Source: Gemmatimonadota bacterium (GTDB lineage: Bacteria > Gemmatimonadota > Gemmatimonadetes > Palauibacterales > KS3-K002). Taken from it: DNA of 64,000 nucleotides. Every line of letters begins with the position of its first letter. Positions within the stretch are counted from its first letter, which is position 1. The notes beneath the pieces were generated by a model. It was not told the origin of the DNA. It made no database searches and was given only the letters and a program-made list of their open reading frames with translations. Positions 27,206 to 35,630 of this stretch are shown one piece after another. The position numbers and the translations under genes are program-made. The DNA lies in NCBI GenBank assembly GCA_020344215.1, contig CP070815.1:526799-590798 (forward strand), given 5' to 3'.

Positions 27206-28102
27206 CTAGCGGGGTCTCCCGTCAGGCGGCCAATCTGGCAGATCGGCGCCCAATTCGAAGAGTTCCTCAAGTAGCGCATAGTCGTGCTCGTCCACTCGCA
27301 TAGGGACGATGGCGATCTGGTTCCTTCTGTAGGCGTAGACGTCGGTGGCGCTGGGAGCAGAGATCTCCAGGGTCGAGAAGCGCAGGCTCCAGAACTCGCG
27401 GCCATCAGCGGCCGAACTGTCATCGCTGTGCTCCAGCTCGATCCGCCACGGCCGGGGGCTGCGCTGAACGACTACGGCGCCTTCGATCTCGGCGATCGGC
27501 ACACGAGGGAAGCTCACTGTGAGGTACTGGCCGGGCTCGAGCTGGCGGACCAGTCGGGTCCGGGCCAGCTCTACGACCCAGCGCGCGAGAGCGGCGAGCG
27601 TCTCCGGGTGTTCCCTGCTGTAGCCGGAGACGGCGATCGCTGGCACGCCGAAGAATGCCGCGATCTGTGCGGCACCGACGGTTCCCGAGAGATTCCAGTC
27701 ATCGCTCAAGTTGGGCGTGTCGTTCACACCGGAGATCACGAGGTCGGGCGGCTCATCGGCGAGCAATCCCCTAAGCGCGAAGACTACGGCATCGGCGGGA
27801 TAGCCGTCGACACCGTACGCCGTGACTCCGTCGTGCAGCGAGCGGGTCTCGACCTCGAGCCCCCGTCTCGCGATAGCAGAGATGTAGTTCGTGCTGGCGC
27901 TGCGGTTCTCCAACGGGGCGACGACGTACGTCTCGGCGACAGGTGCGAAGGCGCGCGTCAGGGCGAGCAGGCCGTCGGCCTCGATGCCGTCGTCGTTGGT
28001 GAGGAGGACCTTTACCGGCCACTCGTCGGTTTGCGCGGCTGCGGACGTTGCGATCTCGAGCATGAGTGTCAAAAGGATGAGTGGAGTTTGTAAGCGACTC
28101 AT
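27206..28102 (-). CDS. surE: SurE-family 5'/3'-nucleotidase with a signal peptide
   Basis: 298 residues. The SurE core starts at about residue 31 with VLLTNDDGIEADGL (metal-binding Asp-Asp), followed by a PLENRSAS segment, DLVISGVND and NLSGTVGAAQIAAFFGVPAIAVS. These are the family's metal and phosphate contacts. Unlike classical cytosolic SurE, residues 1-23 (LILLTLMLEIATSAAAQ) form a signal peptide, so this enzyme would act on nucleotides or other phosphate esters in the periplasm. It is divergent from the cysteine-synthase-like gene. Overall a confident family call with unusual localisation. Confidence 0.87.
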   Translation of the reverse strand: MSRLQTPLILLTLMLEIATSAAAQTDEWPVKVLLTNDDGIEADGLLALTRAFAPVAETYVVAPLENRSASTNYISAIARRGLEVETRSLHDGVTAYGVDGYPADAVVFALRGLLADEPPDLVISGVNDTPNLSDDWNLSGTVGAAQIAAFFGVPAIAVSGYSREHPETLAALARWVVELARTRLVRQLEPGQYLTVSFPRVPIAEIEGAVVVQRSPRPWRIELEHSDDSSAADGREFWSLRFSTLEISAPSATDVYAYRRNQIAIVPMRVDEHDYALLEELFELGADLPDWPPDGRPR

Positions 28103-28240
28103 GGCGTCAACCTTTCCACCGTCAGGCCCTCGGCGTCGAACTGGTCACCGGGCAGGTCGGCCGCGAAAATTGTGGCTTCAGCACGCGCGAGGCAATGCTA
28201 CGTCTTGCCGCCGGCGCGAGAACGCTTTACTAGGTGCCCT

Positions 28241-29173
28241 ATGAGCGACATTTCGCCGAGCGCATTGGAGCTCATCGGGAACACACCGCTCCTCGCCTTG
28301 GATAGGGTGTATCCGGGGCCGGGTAGGATTCTCGCCAAGGCGGAGTTCGTCCAACCTGGTGGCAGCGTTAAGGACCGAGCGGCTCTGCGGGTCCTTGAGG
28401 ATGCCCGCGAGTCGGGGGCGCTGGCGCCGGGCCAGCCGGTCGTGGAGATGACCAGCGGCAATATGGGGGCGGGGCTGGCGGTGGTTTGCAATATCCTGCG
28501 CCATCCGATCATCGTCACGATGTCGGAGGGCAACAGCCCAGCTCGTGCCCGGATGTTGGAGGCACTCGGCGCCGAGGTTGTTCTGGTCGCTCAGGTTGAA
28601 GGGTGTCCGGGCCAGGTGAGCGGTGCCGACATCGACGCGGCTTCGACCCGCGCCATCGAGATCGCCCGGGAGAGGAACGCCTTCTATGTGGATCAGTTCA
28701 ACAACCCGTCATGTGTGCGCGCGCATGAAGAGGGAACGGGGCCCGAGATCTGGCAGGTGACCGGGGGAGATGTCGATGCCTTTGTCGCCGTGGTTGGGAC
28801 GGGTGGGACCTTCGTCGGTGCCAGCCGATACCTGAAGAGGAAGAGGTCTGGCGTCTACTGTGTGGCGGTCGAGCCGGAAGGGGCTGAGGTGTTGGCGGGG
28901 AAAGAAGTCGCGGAGCCGTGTCACCTGCTTCAGGGCACGGGATACGGGCTCGTGCCCCCGCAGTGGGATCCCGATCTCGTCGACGGTTTTCTAGCCGTCT
29001 CCGATGAAGAGGCGACTCGGTTCCGGCGCTCGCTCGCCGAGCAGGAGGGCCTGTACGTGGGCTTCTCGTCCGCCGCAAACGTGTGTGCTGCGGTGAAGTT
29101 GATCGAGAGCGGAACTGTCGGTCGCGCCCCCACCGTTGTGACCGTCCTCTGCGACACCGGACTCAAGTACTAG
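28241..29173 (+). CDS. PLP-dependent cysteine synthase / cystathionine beta-synthase family enzyme
   Basis: 310 residues from the ATG at 28241. LIGNTPLLAL opens the fold; the PLP Lys is in GGSVKDRAAL (about residue 44). The phosphate-binding asparagine loop reads MTSGNMGAGLA, and the Gly-rich PLP phosphate cup is VGTGGTFVGASRYLK. It replaces a beta leaving group on serine-type substrates with sulfide or another nucleophile. The Met in SGNMG, where Thr is usual (SGNTG), may alter substrate choice. A longer start at 28172 adds Arg/Pro-rich sequence and is rejected. CysK, CysM or a specialised paralogue remain possible. Confidence 0.87.
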   Translation: MSDISPSALELIGNTPLLALDRVYPGPGRILAKAEFVQPGGSVKDRAALRVLEDARESGALAPGQPVVEMTSGNMGAGLAVVCNILRHPIIVTMSEGNSPARARMLEALGAEVVLVAQVEGCPGQVSGADIDAASTRAIEIARERNAFYVDQFNNPSCVRAHEEGTGPEIWQVTGGDVDAFVAVVGTGGTFVGASRYLKRKRSGVYCVAVEPEGAEVLAGKEVAEPCHLLQGTGYGLVPPQWDPDLVDGFLAVSDEEATRFRRSLAEQEGLYVGFSSAANVCAAVKLIESGTVGRAPTVVTVLCDTGLKY

Positions 29174-29246
29174 CAGGCCACTAACGCGGAGCCTGCTGTC
29201 GCTCGTCCGCAGGCGCCCCTCTCCAGCGATCTCTCGGTCTCGGCAA

Positions 29247-29564
29247 TCACCTCATCTCGAGGAACTCGATCGGTGCGCCGTTGTGCAGGATAAACGCGAC
29301 GCGAACGCCCGCCGACGGCGAGTTGGGCTCGATCAGAACCTCGTGGCCGACGATAGCGGCCTCCAGATCGTCGACCTCGAACGCCACGTGGGGCACGGTC
29401 CTGACGATCTCGGGCAGCGGGCTGTCGGGCTTGAACCGCATCCACTCGACGCCGAAGGGGCTCGTGTCGAATCCCGAAACGTAGACCTTGTATTCTTCGA
29501 GGTACTCCTCGTTCGGCCGCGGTTCTTCGGTGGGGATCCCCACGTGATGATATTGGGACTTCAT
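29247..29564 (-). CDS. VOC/glyoxalase-superfamily small protein
   Basis: 105 residues: HHVGIPTEEPRP at the N-terminus, VPHVAFEVDDLEAAIVGHEV in the middle and IEFLEM at the end match the two beta-alpha-beta-beta-beta modules of the vicinal-oxygen-chelate fold, with potential metal ligands His6/7, His79 and Glu102. It is the length of a single-domain VOC protein. It follows the DUF4390 gene by 16 nt on the same strand. Substrate unknown. Confidence 0.8.
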   Translation of the reverse strand: MKSQYHHVGIPTEEPRPNEEYLEEYKVYVSGFDTSPFGVEWMRFKPDSPLPEIVRTVPHVAFEVDDLEAAIVGHEVLIEPNSPSAGVRVAFILHNGAPIEFLEMR

Positions 29565-29580
29565 CGCTGCTCCGGATTCA

Positions 29581-30195
29581 TCATGGCCGGAACTGCTCGG
29601 TCCGCGCGCCGAGCTTGCGGGCCGAGAGTCCGATGAGGCGGATGAACAGTCGCTTCAGCCCGCGCGTGAACGCGCTACCGACGCCGCTCCGCTCGCCCAG
29701 CGCGTCACCACGCAACCAGTGTTCGAGTTCGTCGAGGTCACCGAGCGAGAGAATCTCTATCTCGAGGCGCGCCTCGTAGTAGTAGCGGCCGCTGCCGGAG
29801 TACGGGCCTGGGAACGGCGACAGGTACCAGCTCTCTAGCGCTTGGCTCGCTGCTCCAAAGTCAGGGTACCACTCGTCGCGCTCCACGTCCCAGGAGCGCG
29901 TCAGGTTGAACTCACCGGACAGCGGCTCCTGATAGAGAAACAGCGACCACGAGGTTCGCTCGACGAGCCCGTCGGCCAGGAACCTGTCGTGCCAGAGCTC
30001 GAGCTGGAAGTGGAAGCGCAGCGGCAGGCCGGAGAGCAGGGGTCGGATCAGCACCGAGTCGGTGAAGAGATCGACAGGTCTGATCGCGGCTCGCCAGCTG
30101 TTCTCGGCGGTGCCTGGGGAGATGAGCAGACGAGGCCGTTGGGCCGCCGCCGGTCCGGCGACGGCCGTGATCGCGACGAGGGCAGCCGCGATCAG
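29581..30195 (-). CDS. DUF4390-like exported protein with probable CTG start
   Basis: 204 residues if translation starts at the CTG at 30195, which overlaps the upstream TGA in a CTGA 4-nt overlap. This start adds a signal peptide (LIAAALVAITAV ending GPAAAQ) that a GTG start at 30054 would remove, so the longer form is preferred; ATT at 30198 is an alternative. The body (LLSGLPLRFHFQLELWHDRF, then WSLFLYQEPLSGEFNLTR) follows the DUF4390 pattern of short beta-strand proteins. In proteobacteria DUF4390 genes commonly neighbour ntrYX-type systems, and an NtrY/NtrX-like pair lies just upstream here. Confidence 0.65.
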   Translation of the reverse strand: MIAAALVAITAVAGPAAAQRPRLLISPGTAENSWRAAIRPVDLFTDSVLIRPLLSGLPLRFHFQLELWHDRFLADGLVERTSWSLFLYQEPLSGEFNLTRSWDVERDEWYPDFGAASQALESWYLSPFPGPYSGSGRYYYEARLEIEILSLGDLDELEHWLRGDALGERSGVGSAFTRGLKRLFIRLIGLSARKLGARTEQFRP

Positions 30196-31874
30196 AATCT
30201 GGCGGTGAGCCGAGCGTAGAAGTTGAATTCTCCCGATCCGACCAGAGGGTAGGCGAGGTAGAAGCCGAAGCCGCCGAGATCGATTCCGGCGCCTACGTCC
30301 GCCACCCAGTTATCGCTATCTCCCAAGAAGTCGAGCCAGTCCTCTTCGTTCCAGGCCGCGCCCGCGTTGTAAAAGAGCACGATCGCGGGGTTGAACTGGA
30401 CGCTGAAGATGTCGCCGGTGATGTCGCGGGGGACCTCTTCGTGGTCCCAGTGGAACCGGAATCTCAAACCGCTGCGATACTCGGCCTGGAATAGCGTGAA
30501 GCGTTGGCACCCGTAGCCCGGCTCGCTGCCGAAGGTTTCCGAGCTGCGCGCTCCGCAGTCGAACTCCATCATCTCGTAGCCCGGCAGCGAGCCCGGGCCG
30601 CCGATCACATGCTGACGCTGCGCCGGGGTTCGCGTGCCGCCCAGCCGGCCGCCGCTCACGAGTCGGAAGGCCAGTACCGAGTTGTGGCTGACTCGGTTGT
30701 ACCGTCGTAGGTCGAGGAATAGGTGGGTGAACTCCTGCCTGACCCCGCTCAGCCGCCCTCCGACGGCCTGCTCGAGTCGCAGCTCGTTGTACCATCCCGA
30801 TAGGGGTCGATCCCGGTCGTTGCGCGTGTCGATCCCCAGCGTAAAGACGAGGCTCCTGAGCTCACCGGAATCAGCCACCGCGTTCGGCCGGAACTCGTTG
30901 TCCGTATTCCAGAAGATCGTCCAGGGGCTACGCGCCGAGAGGCTGTCTTGCTTCTCGTCACGGAACGCGATCGAGCCGAATAAGCTGGAGGCGCGCCAAC
31001 CGACGAGCCCGTACCAGCCTTTGCGTTCGTAGTAGTCTCGGTAATCGCGCCGAAAGAGGAAGAGGGCGAGTGAGTTCTCCAGATTGGTGAGCTTCCAGCT
31101 TTCGATCGGGTCGACCACCGACCAGTAGGCGCCCTCGAGCCAGATATTGCGGTGGCCGGCGATCCATTGTTTTAGGCGCAGCTCCCAACCGATGTCACCT
31201 TTGTCGGGATCGAAACCGCCCTCGCTGCGCCAGATCAGGAACGCTTCGAGTCGAAGCGGATTGCGGCCGCCGGTCGTGATCCGGGGTCCGAATGCGATAG
31301 GCAGGCCCTCCACCCGGTTGTAGGCCCGCGCCGAGATGTAGACCTCGCTTTCGCCGAGCTGCCACGTGGGCAAGGCGATTCGCCGGCCCGTCGGTAGTAT
31401 CTCGTGTTCCGGCCCCGAACCCAGGTACTCGATGCCGTCCTCCGTCCGCCGATAGCGGAACACGGTGGGATAGGTCGTGATTAGGCCGTCGACTCTCCCC
31501 CGCTCGACGCCGATGATGATGCCGCCGACGACGGTCAGGTCCCCTCTGATACGAGAGCCGTCGCGAAGCGAGATGTCGCCGTTGAGCACCAGTACGTCGC
31601 CGTCGATGCGGCCCGCTAGCTCAAGCGGGCCGCCGAGGACCGCTACGGCGCCGCCGATGGTACGGTCGGCCGGCACCCGGGTCCGGCCGCTGAAGCGGAT
31701 GGTTGACGGGCTGTTGTAGAAGTCGACTAGGTCCTGCGCCACCCGCGCCGGGAGCTCTTCGCCCGGCGGCAGAGGCGTACGCACGCCGACCTGGATGGTG
31801 TCCTGTGCTTCGAGGATCGCCGGGGCGGCGAAGAGCAGGACGACCGCGCTAAGGATCTTGTACTGGCCTCTCAT
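30192..31874 (-). CDS. Outer-membrane barrel with N-terminal bactofilin-like repeat domain
   Basis: 560 residues from the ATG at 31874, preceded by GGAGGACCC. A signal peptide (about 1-24) leads to a short beta-helix-like region at about 65-135 (GGAVAVLGGPLELAGRIDGD, then VLNGDISLRDGSRIRGDLTV), with the alternating Gly/Asp repeats of polymer-forming bactofilin-like domains. Residues about 180-560 are a beta-barrel with Omp85/surface-antigen features (IGGPGSLPGYEMMEF; terminal strand EFNFYARLTARF ending in Phe). The pairing of a polymer-forming-like plug with an outer-membrane barrel is unusual. It is coupled to the DUF4390 gene. Confidence 0.72.
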   Translation of the reverse strand: MRGQYKILSAVVLLFAAPAILEAQDTIQVGVRTPLPPGEELPARVAQDLVDFYNSPSTIRFSGRTRVPADRTIGGAVAVLGGPLELAGRIDGDVLVLNGDISLRDGSRIRGDLTVVGGIIIGVERGRVDGLITTYPTVFRYRRTEDGIEYLGSGPEHEILPTGRRIALPTWQLGESEVYISARAYNRVEGLPIAFGPRITTGGRNPLRLEAFLIWRSEGGFDPDKGDIGWELRLKQWIAGHRNIWLEGAYWSVVDPIESWKLTNLENSLALFLFRRDYRDYYERKGWYGLVGWRASSLFGSIAFRDEKQDSLSARSPWTIFWNTDNEFRPNAVADSGELRSLVFTLGIDTRNDRDRPLSGWYNELRLEQAVGGRLSGVRQEFTHLFLDLRRYNRVSHNSVLAFRLVSGGRLGGTRTPAQRQHVIGGPGSLPGYEMMEFDCGARSSETFGSEPGYGCQRFTLFQAEYRSGLRFRFHWDHEEVPRDITGDIFSVQFNPAIVLFYNAGAAWNEEDWLDFLGDSDNWVADVGAGIDLGGFGFYLAYPLVGSGEFNFYARLTARF

Positions 31875-32002
31875 GGGTCCTCCGAATAGGCAAACTGCCA
31901 CTCTAGCCTTATCGGAGCAAACCCGATGCCGGACTCGGAGGCCCCAGCCTTCGCGGTTTGCCGCTCTCGGCGGGCTGGGATCGTGTCGATTGGAGACGCC
32001 CG

Positions 32003-32021
32003 GCGTGCCCGTCGGGCACGC
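32003..32021 (-). terminator. Hairpin after the NtrC-type regulator gene
   Basis: Perfect 8-bp stem GCGTGCCC / GGGCACGC with a 3-nt loop, 6 nt downstream of the regulator stop (minus strand). No U-tract; may terminate or stabilise the operon transcript. Confidence 0.4.
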
Positions 32022-32026
32022 TGCCG

Positions 32027-33406
32027 CTAGGCTTCCGCTCTGTCGCTCTGGGCGCCTTCCCTGGCGATCTCGAGCCGCTTCATCCGGCGGTAGAGGTTGG
32101 GCCGGTCGGTGTTCAGCTTGCGGGCGGCCTCGGCGATGTTGCCGTCGGCCGCGGCCAGCGCGGCCTGGATAAGCTGGCGCTCGAAACTCTCGAGCAACTC
32201 GGAGAGCGATCCCCCCTCGTCCACTGGCTCCGGTCCGGCGAGTCGTGCCCGGGGGAGGACAACGGCGATCTCCGAGGCACCGACAGCGCGATCGGGATAA
32301 AGGATCATCAGTCGCTCGACGGCGTTGCCCAGCTCGCGGACGTTGCCAGGCCAGTCGTAGGCGACGAGGGCATTGATGGCGGAGTCGGTGAAGTTCGGCG
32401 GCCGCAGGCCGTGACGCGCCCGGAAGCGCTCGATGAAGTGAGCGACGAGGCGCGGCACGTCCTCTTTGCGCTCGCGCAGCGGCGGGATGTGGATGGGCAT
32501 CACGTGGAGCCGGAAGAACAGGTCCTCGCGAAAGCGCCCTTCCTTCACCTCCGCCTCCAGGTCGTGGTTCGTGGCTGCGACGATGCGCAGGTCGACGGGG
32601 ATCAGCGTGTCGCCGCCGACCCGTTCGATCTCGCCGGCCTCGATAGAGCGCAGCACTTTCGCCTGCGCCTCCGGGCTCAGGTCGCCTACCTCGTCGAGGA
32701 AGAGAGTGCCGCCGTTGGCGAGCTCGAACTTGCCGCGCCGCTGGCTTGTCGCGCCGGTGAACGAACCCTTCTCGTGACCGAACATCTCGCTCTCGATAAG
32801 ATCGCGAGGTATCGCGGCGCAGTTGATCCGCACGAACGGTCCGCGGCTTCGTTCCGATAGAGCGTGGATGGCGACGGCTACCAGCTCCTTACCAGTGCCG
32901 CTATCGCCGGTGATCAGCACCCGCGAATCGGTGGAGGCGATGCGGCGGATCAACGCCCTGACCTCCTCCATCGCCGGGCTCACCCCGACCAGCTCTTGAC
33001 CCGGCTCGAGCTCGCGGCGCAGGGCCAGGTTCAGGTCACGTTGACGCCGGAGTTCCAGCGCCGATTTGAGGGTGATGAGGACCGCTTCCGGGGTCAGCGG
33101 TTTCTCGAGGAACTGGAAGGCGCCGAGCCGCGTCGCTTGGACGGCATCGCCCAGCGTTGCCTGGCCGCTCATCATCACGACCGGCACTTCGGGCCACGCT
33201 TCGGCTATCGACCCGAGCACTTCGAGCCCGCTGGCGCCGGGCAGCGCGAGGTCGAGGAGCACCGCGTCCGGCTCCTCGGCGGTCATCTTGTTCAGGGCCT
33301 CTTCGCCCGACTCCGCTTCCGCCGTCGTGTACCCCTCAGCCTCCAATAGGCTGGCGACCAGGCGGCGAATGTTGCCTTCGTCGTCGACAATGAGGATTCG
33401 CGTCAT
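32027..33406 (-). CDS. Sigma-54-dependent response regulator, NtrC/NtrX type
   Basis: 459 residues. The receiver domain (1-120) has the phospho-acceptor Asp52 in LLDLALPG and the conserved Lys in FLEKPL. The AAA+ domain has Walker A GDSGTGKE, the sigma-54 contact loop GSFTGA (usual consensus GAFTGA) and Walker B LFLDEVG. The C-terminal Fis-type helix-turn-helix (IAEAARKLNTDRPNLYRRMK) binds DNA. It activates sigma-54 promoters when phosphorylated. The likely kinase is the NtrY-like protein at 37147-38373, three genes upstream in the same run of minus-strand genes. The Ser in GSFTGA occurs in natural activators and should not abolish function. Confidence 0.92.
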   Translation of the reverse strand: MTRILIVDDEGNIRRLVASLLEAEGYTTAEAESGEEALNKMTAEEPDAVLLDLALPGASGLEVLGSIAEAWPEVPVVMMSGQATLGDAVQATRLGAFQFLEKPLTPEAVLITLKSALELRRQRDLNLALRRELEPGQELVGVSPAMEEVRALIRRIASTDSRVLITGDSGTGKELVAVAIHALSERSRGPFVRINCAAIPRDLIESEMFGHEKGSFTGATSQRRGKFELANGGTLFLDEVGDLSPEAQAKVLRSIEAGEIERVGGDTLIPVDLRIVAATNHDLEAEVKEGRFREDLFFRLHVMPIHIPPLRERKEDVPRLVAHFIERFRARHGLRPPNFTDSAINALVAYDWPGNVRELGNAVERLMILYPDRAVGASEIAVVLPRARLAGPEPVDEGGSLSELLESFERQLIQAALAAADGNIAEAARKLNTDRPNLYRRMKRLEIAREGAQSDRAEA

Positions 33407-33412
33407 AGTCCC

Positions 33413-35599
33413 TCAGAGAGCGCCTGCGAAGTATAGCTCGAACTGGACCTCTTCGAACTCGGGGAAGACGAGCTCGGCCCGAATGAATCCGTTCAGCAGG
33501 CTGATCCCGCCCCCGGCCGACCATAATACGTCACCGCCCGAACCGCCGCCCGGCCAGTCGGAACCGTCGCCTGCCCAGCCGACGTCGGCGAAGATGACGG
33601 GTCGCCATATCGGTCGAATGTGGGCGACTTCGATGCGTCCCGTCCAGTAGGACTCGCCGCGCAGCGTGCCGTGCGTGAAGCCGCGGACGGTCTCGAGACC
33701 GCCGATCCGCCAGAGGCGCTGGACCGGCGCGTCGCCGGCGGTCCAGCCGCCGCGGGCCGCGATCGCCACCGCGGCTACCTTACCCAGGTCGACTTTGCCT
33801 TCCAATCCGACGCGGGGCTGCACGTAGTCGAGGGAATCGGCGTCGCTGCCGACCTCGGCACCGAACGTCAGCTGGCCACGGCCAGTGGGTCGGGTCCAGT
33901 CTCCGACGTAGATGATGGCCTCGGCGTCGCCACGCCAGAAGGTGCCCTCGTCCGCAGGCGGATTGAGCTGGAAGACGGAGTCCTGCCAGATACCTGGTAT
34001 CGCGATGTCGGTGTTACGCTCCACGGACTGATGATCCTCGAACGCCAGCCGAAGACGGCCGCGGAACCAGCTCCAGCGGGTGTCGTAGGTGAGAGCGGCG
34101 CCGCTCGCTCGATAGTAGTCGGCGTCGTCACGACCCAGGATCAACGCGCGGAGTGAATTGCCGAAGGCCCGCTTGCGATCGCTGAGCGTCGTCCCCGCAA
34201 CGTGAAGCTCGCTGTAGCCGGCGAGCTCGGCTCGCACCCCAGGGGCGTCGTAGCGGACGTCCAACCTGCCCTTCGGCTCCAGGTCGGCGAACCCGAAGCT
34301 GAAGCCGCCAGCCACCGACCAGAATGCGCGGCGCGGGATATCGTAGCGGACCGCCAGCCCCAGGGCCAGCGACTCGACCCGGTTGTAGCGGATGAAGTCG
34401 GGCAGCCGATCGTACTGAATGACGAACAGCTTGCGGCCGACGATGTCGTTGGACAGCGCTCGCGCACGACGTTCCAGCTCTTCGGCCGACGGGAGGGTGA
34501 GTTCCGAGGCCGGTGTCGCCAACGGCCGCTGCCACTCCGCGTATGCGAGCAGAGAGTCCTCGGGCGGACGGATGATTTCCCAGCCGCCCTGCGCGGGGCC
34601 TGCACTGACCTTCGTCGACTGACGACGGCGTGCGCTTTCCCCGCTCGTCGAGTCGGGCACCTCGTCCGGGTCGATTCTGCGGCCCGCCCGCAGCCAGAGA
34701 GTGCCGCCATCCTCGTAGGTTGTGCTGCGGTCTATTCCCTCCCGCATCGAGTCGGGTGAGGTCCATGCGATGTGCTCGCCGGTGTTTATCTCGTAGAGGT
34801 CGAACTCGTTACGGAAGATGATCGGTAGCGCGGAGTTGCCGATGAAGGGGATGCGCACCATCAGCTCGACCTCCTGCTGGTGCGGGAGCCAGTAGCGCCG
34901 GTCCCATAGCCCCTGCTGCAGCGACGCCGAGATTGAAACGAAGCGGTTGGCCCATTCGGCGCCCTCCTCATCATCGCCCCAAAGGCGTCGCCCGACGAAG
35001 CGGATCTGCATAGCTCCGACGTCGCCGGTGGCCCCGTCCACCCACACGGATCCGACGACGAGCGACTCGTCCCCGCGAGTGGGCGTGACCTTCACCTCCA
35101 CGAGGTCGACCTGTCGGTCCGCTACGTAGAGCGTAACCGTGTCGCCGACTTCGTAGGCATAGTAAAGCTCTGCCCCCACAGCGAACGGATGGACGGCAGC
35201 GCGGGTAGGGATATCGATGCCGCCCAACAGGCGCAGGCTGTCACCCGGTGCCGTGGCGACGAACCAGGGCCGGCTGAAATCGAGGCCCGCCTCCGCCTCG
35301 GGCCCGAACGAGGTGACGTAGCGTTGTCCCAGCATCTTCACCTGGAGCCCGCCCGCCCGTTCCCAGGCTACAGCGGATGCCAGCTCGCTTGCTACTAGCA
35401 GGTTGGGTGGCGCCAGCGGATCGCTGGTCAGCGCGACACTGACCAGCGTGTTGAGCCGCGATCTGTAATTGTGGAGGGTAGAGTCAGGCCGGTTGTGGCG
35501 TCGGCGTGCCAGCTCGACGACGTCCTGCGCCTGTGCCTCGAGCGGGGAGCTCAGGCTTAGAACGAAAAGCACCAGAACGACTCGACTCAGGCGTAGCAT
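33413..35599 (-). CDS. Large outer-membrane beta-barrel protein
   Basis: 728 residues from the ATG at 35599 (a GTG four codons upstream is possible). A signal peptide (about 1-22) precedes a roughly 300-residue periplasmic beta-rich region. A C-terminal barrel follows with repeated amphipathic strands (RLDVRYDAPGVRAELAGYSE, RGQLTFGAEVGSD) and the Omp85-like lid motif LWRIGGLETVRGFTHGTLRG; the last strand is EVQFELYFAGAL. Its N-terminal part resembles DUF5686-like carboxypeptidase-regulatory barrels only loosely. It lies between the M61-like lipoprotein gene and the response-regulator gene, 6 nt from the latter. Confidence 0.7.
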   Translation of the reverse strand: MLRLSRVVLVLFVLSLSSPLEAQAQDVVELARRRHNRPDSTLHNYRSRLNTLVSVALTSDPLAPPNLLVASELASAVAWERAGGLQVKMLGQRYVTSFGPEAEAGLDFSRPWFVATAPGDSLRLLGGIDIPTRAAVHPFAVGAELYYAYEVGDTVTLYVADRQVDLVEVKVTPTRGDESLVVGSVWVDGATGDVGAMQIRFVGRRLWGDDEEGAEWANRFVSISASLQQGLWDRRYWLPHQQEVELMVRIPFIGNSALPIIFRNEFDLYEINTGEHIAWTSPDSMREGIDRSTTYEDGGTLWLRAGRRIDPDEVPDSTSGESARRRQSTKVSAGPAQGGWEIIRPPEDSLLAYAEWQRPLATPASELTLPSAEELERRARALSNDIVGRKLFVIQYDRLPDFIRYNRVESLALGLAVRYDIPRRAFWSVAGGFSFGFADLEPKGRLDVRYDAPGVRAELAGYSELHVAGTTLSDRKRAFGNSLRALILGRDDADYYRASGAALTYDTRWSWFRGRLRLAFEDHQSVERNTDIAIPGIWQDSVFQLNPPADEGTFWRGDAEAIIYVGDWTRPTGRGQLTFGAEVGSDADSLDYVQPRVGLEGKVDLGKVAAVAIAARGGWTAGDAPVQRLWRIGGLETVRGFTHGTLRGESYWTGRIEVAHIRPIWRPVIFADVGWAGDGSDWPGGGSGGDVLWSAGGGISLLNGFIRAELVFPEFEEVQFELYFAGAL

Positions 35600-35630
35600 C
35601 TTTCCCTGCACGTATCCGTGTCGGACCCCG

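Noticed and set aside
29172..29197. AGCAGGC/GCCTGCT repeat after the cysteine-synthase-like gene
   Set aside because: Short stem, 12-nt loop and no T-run; not distinguishable from chance.
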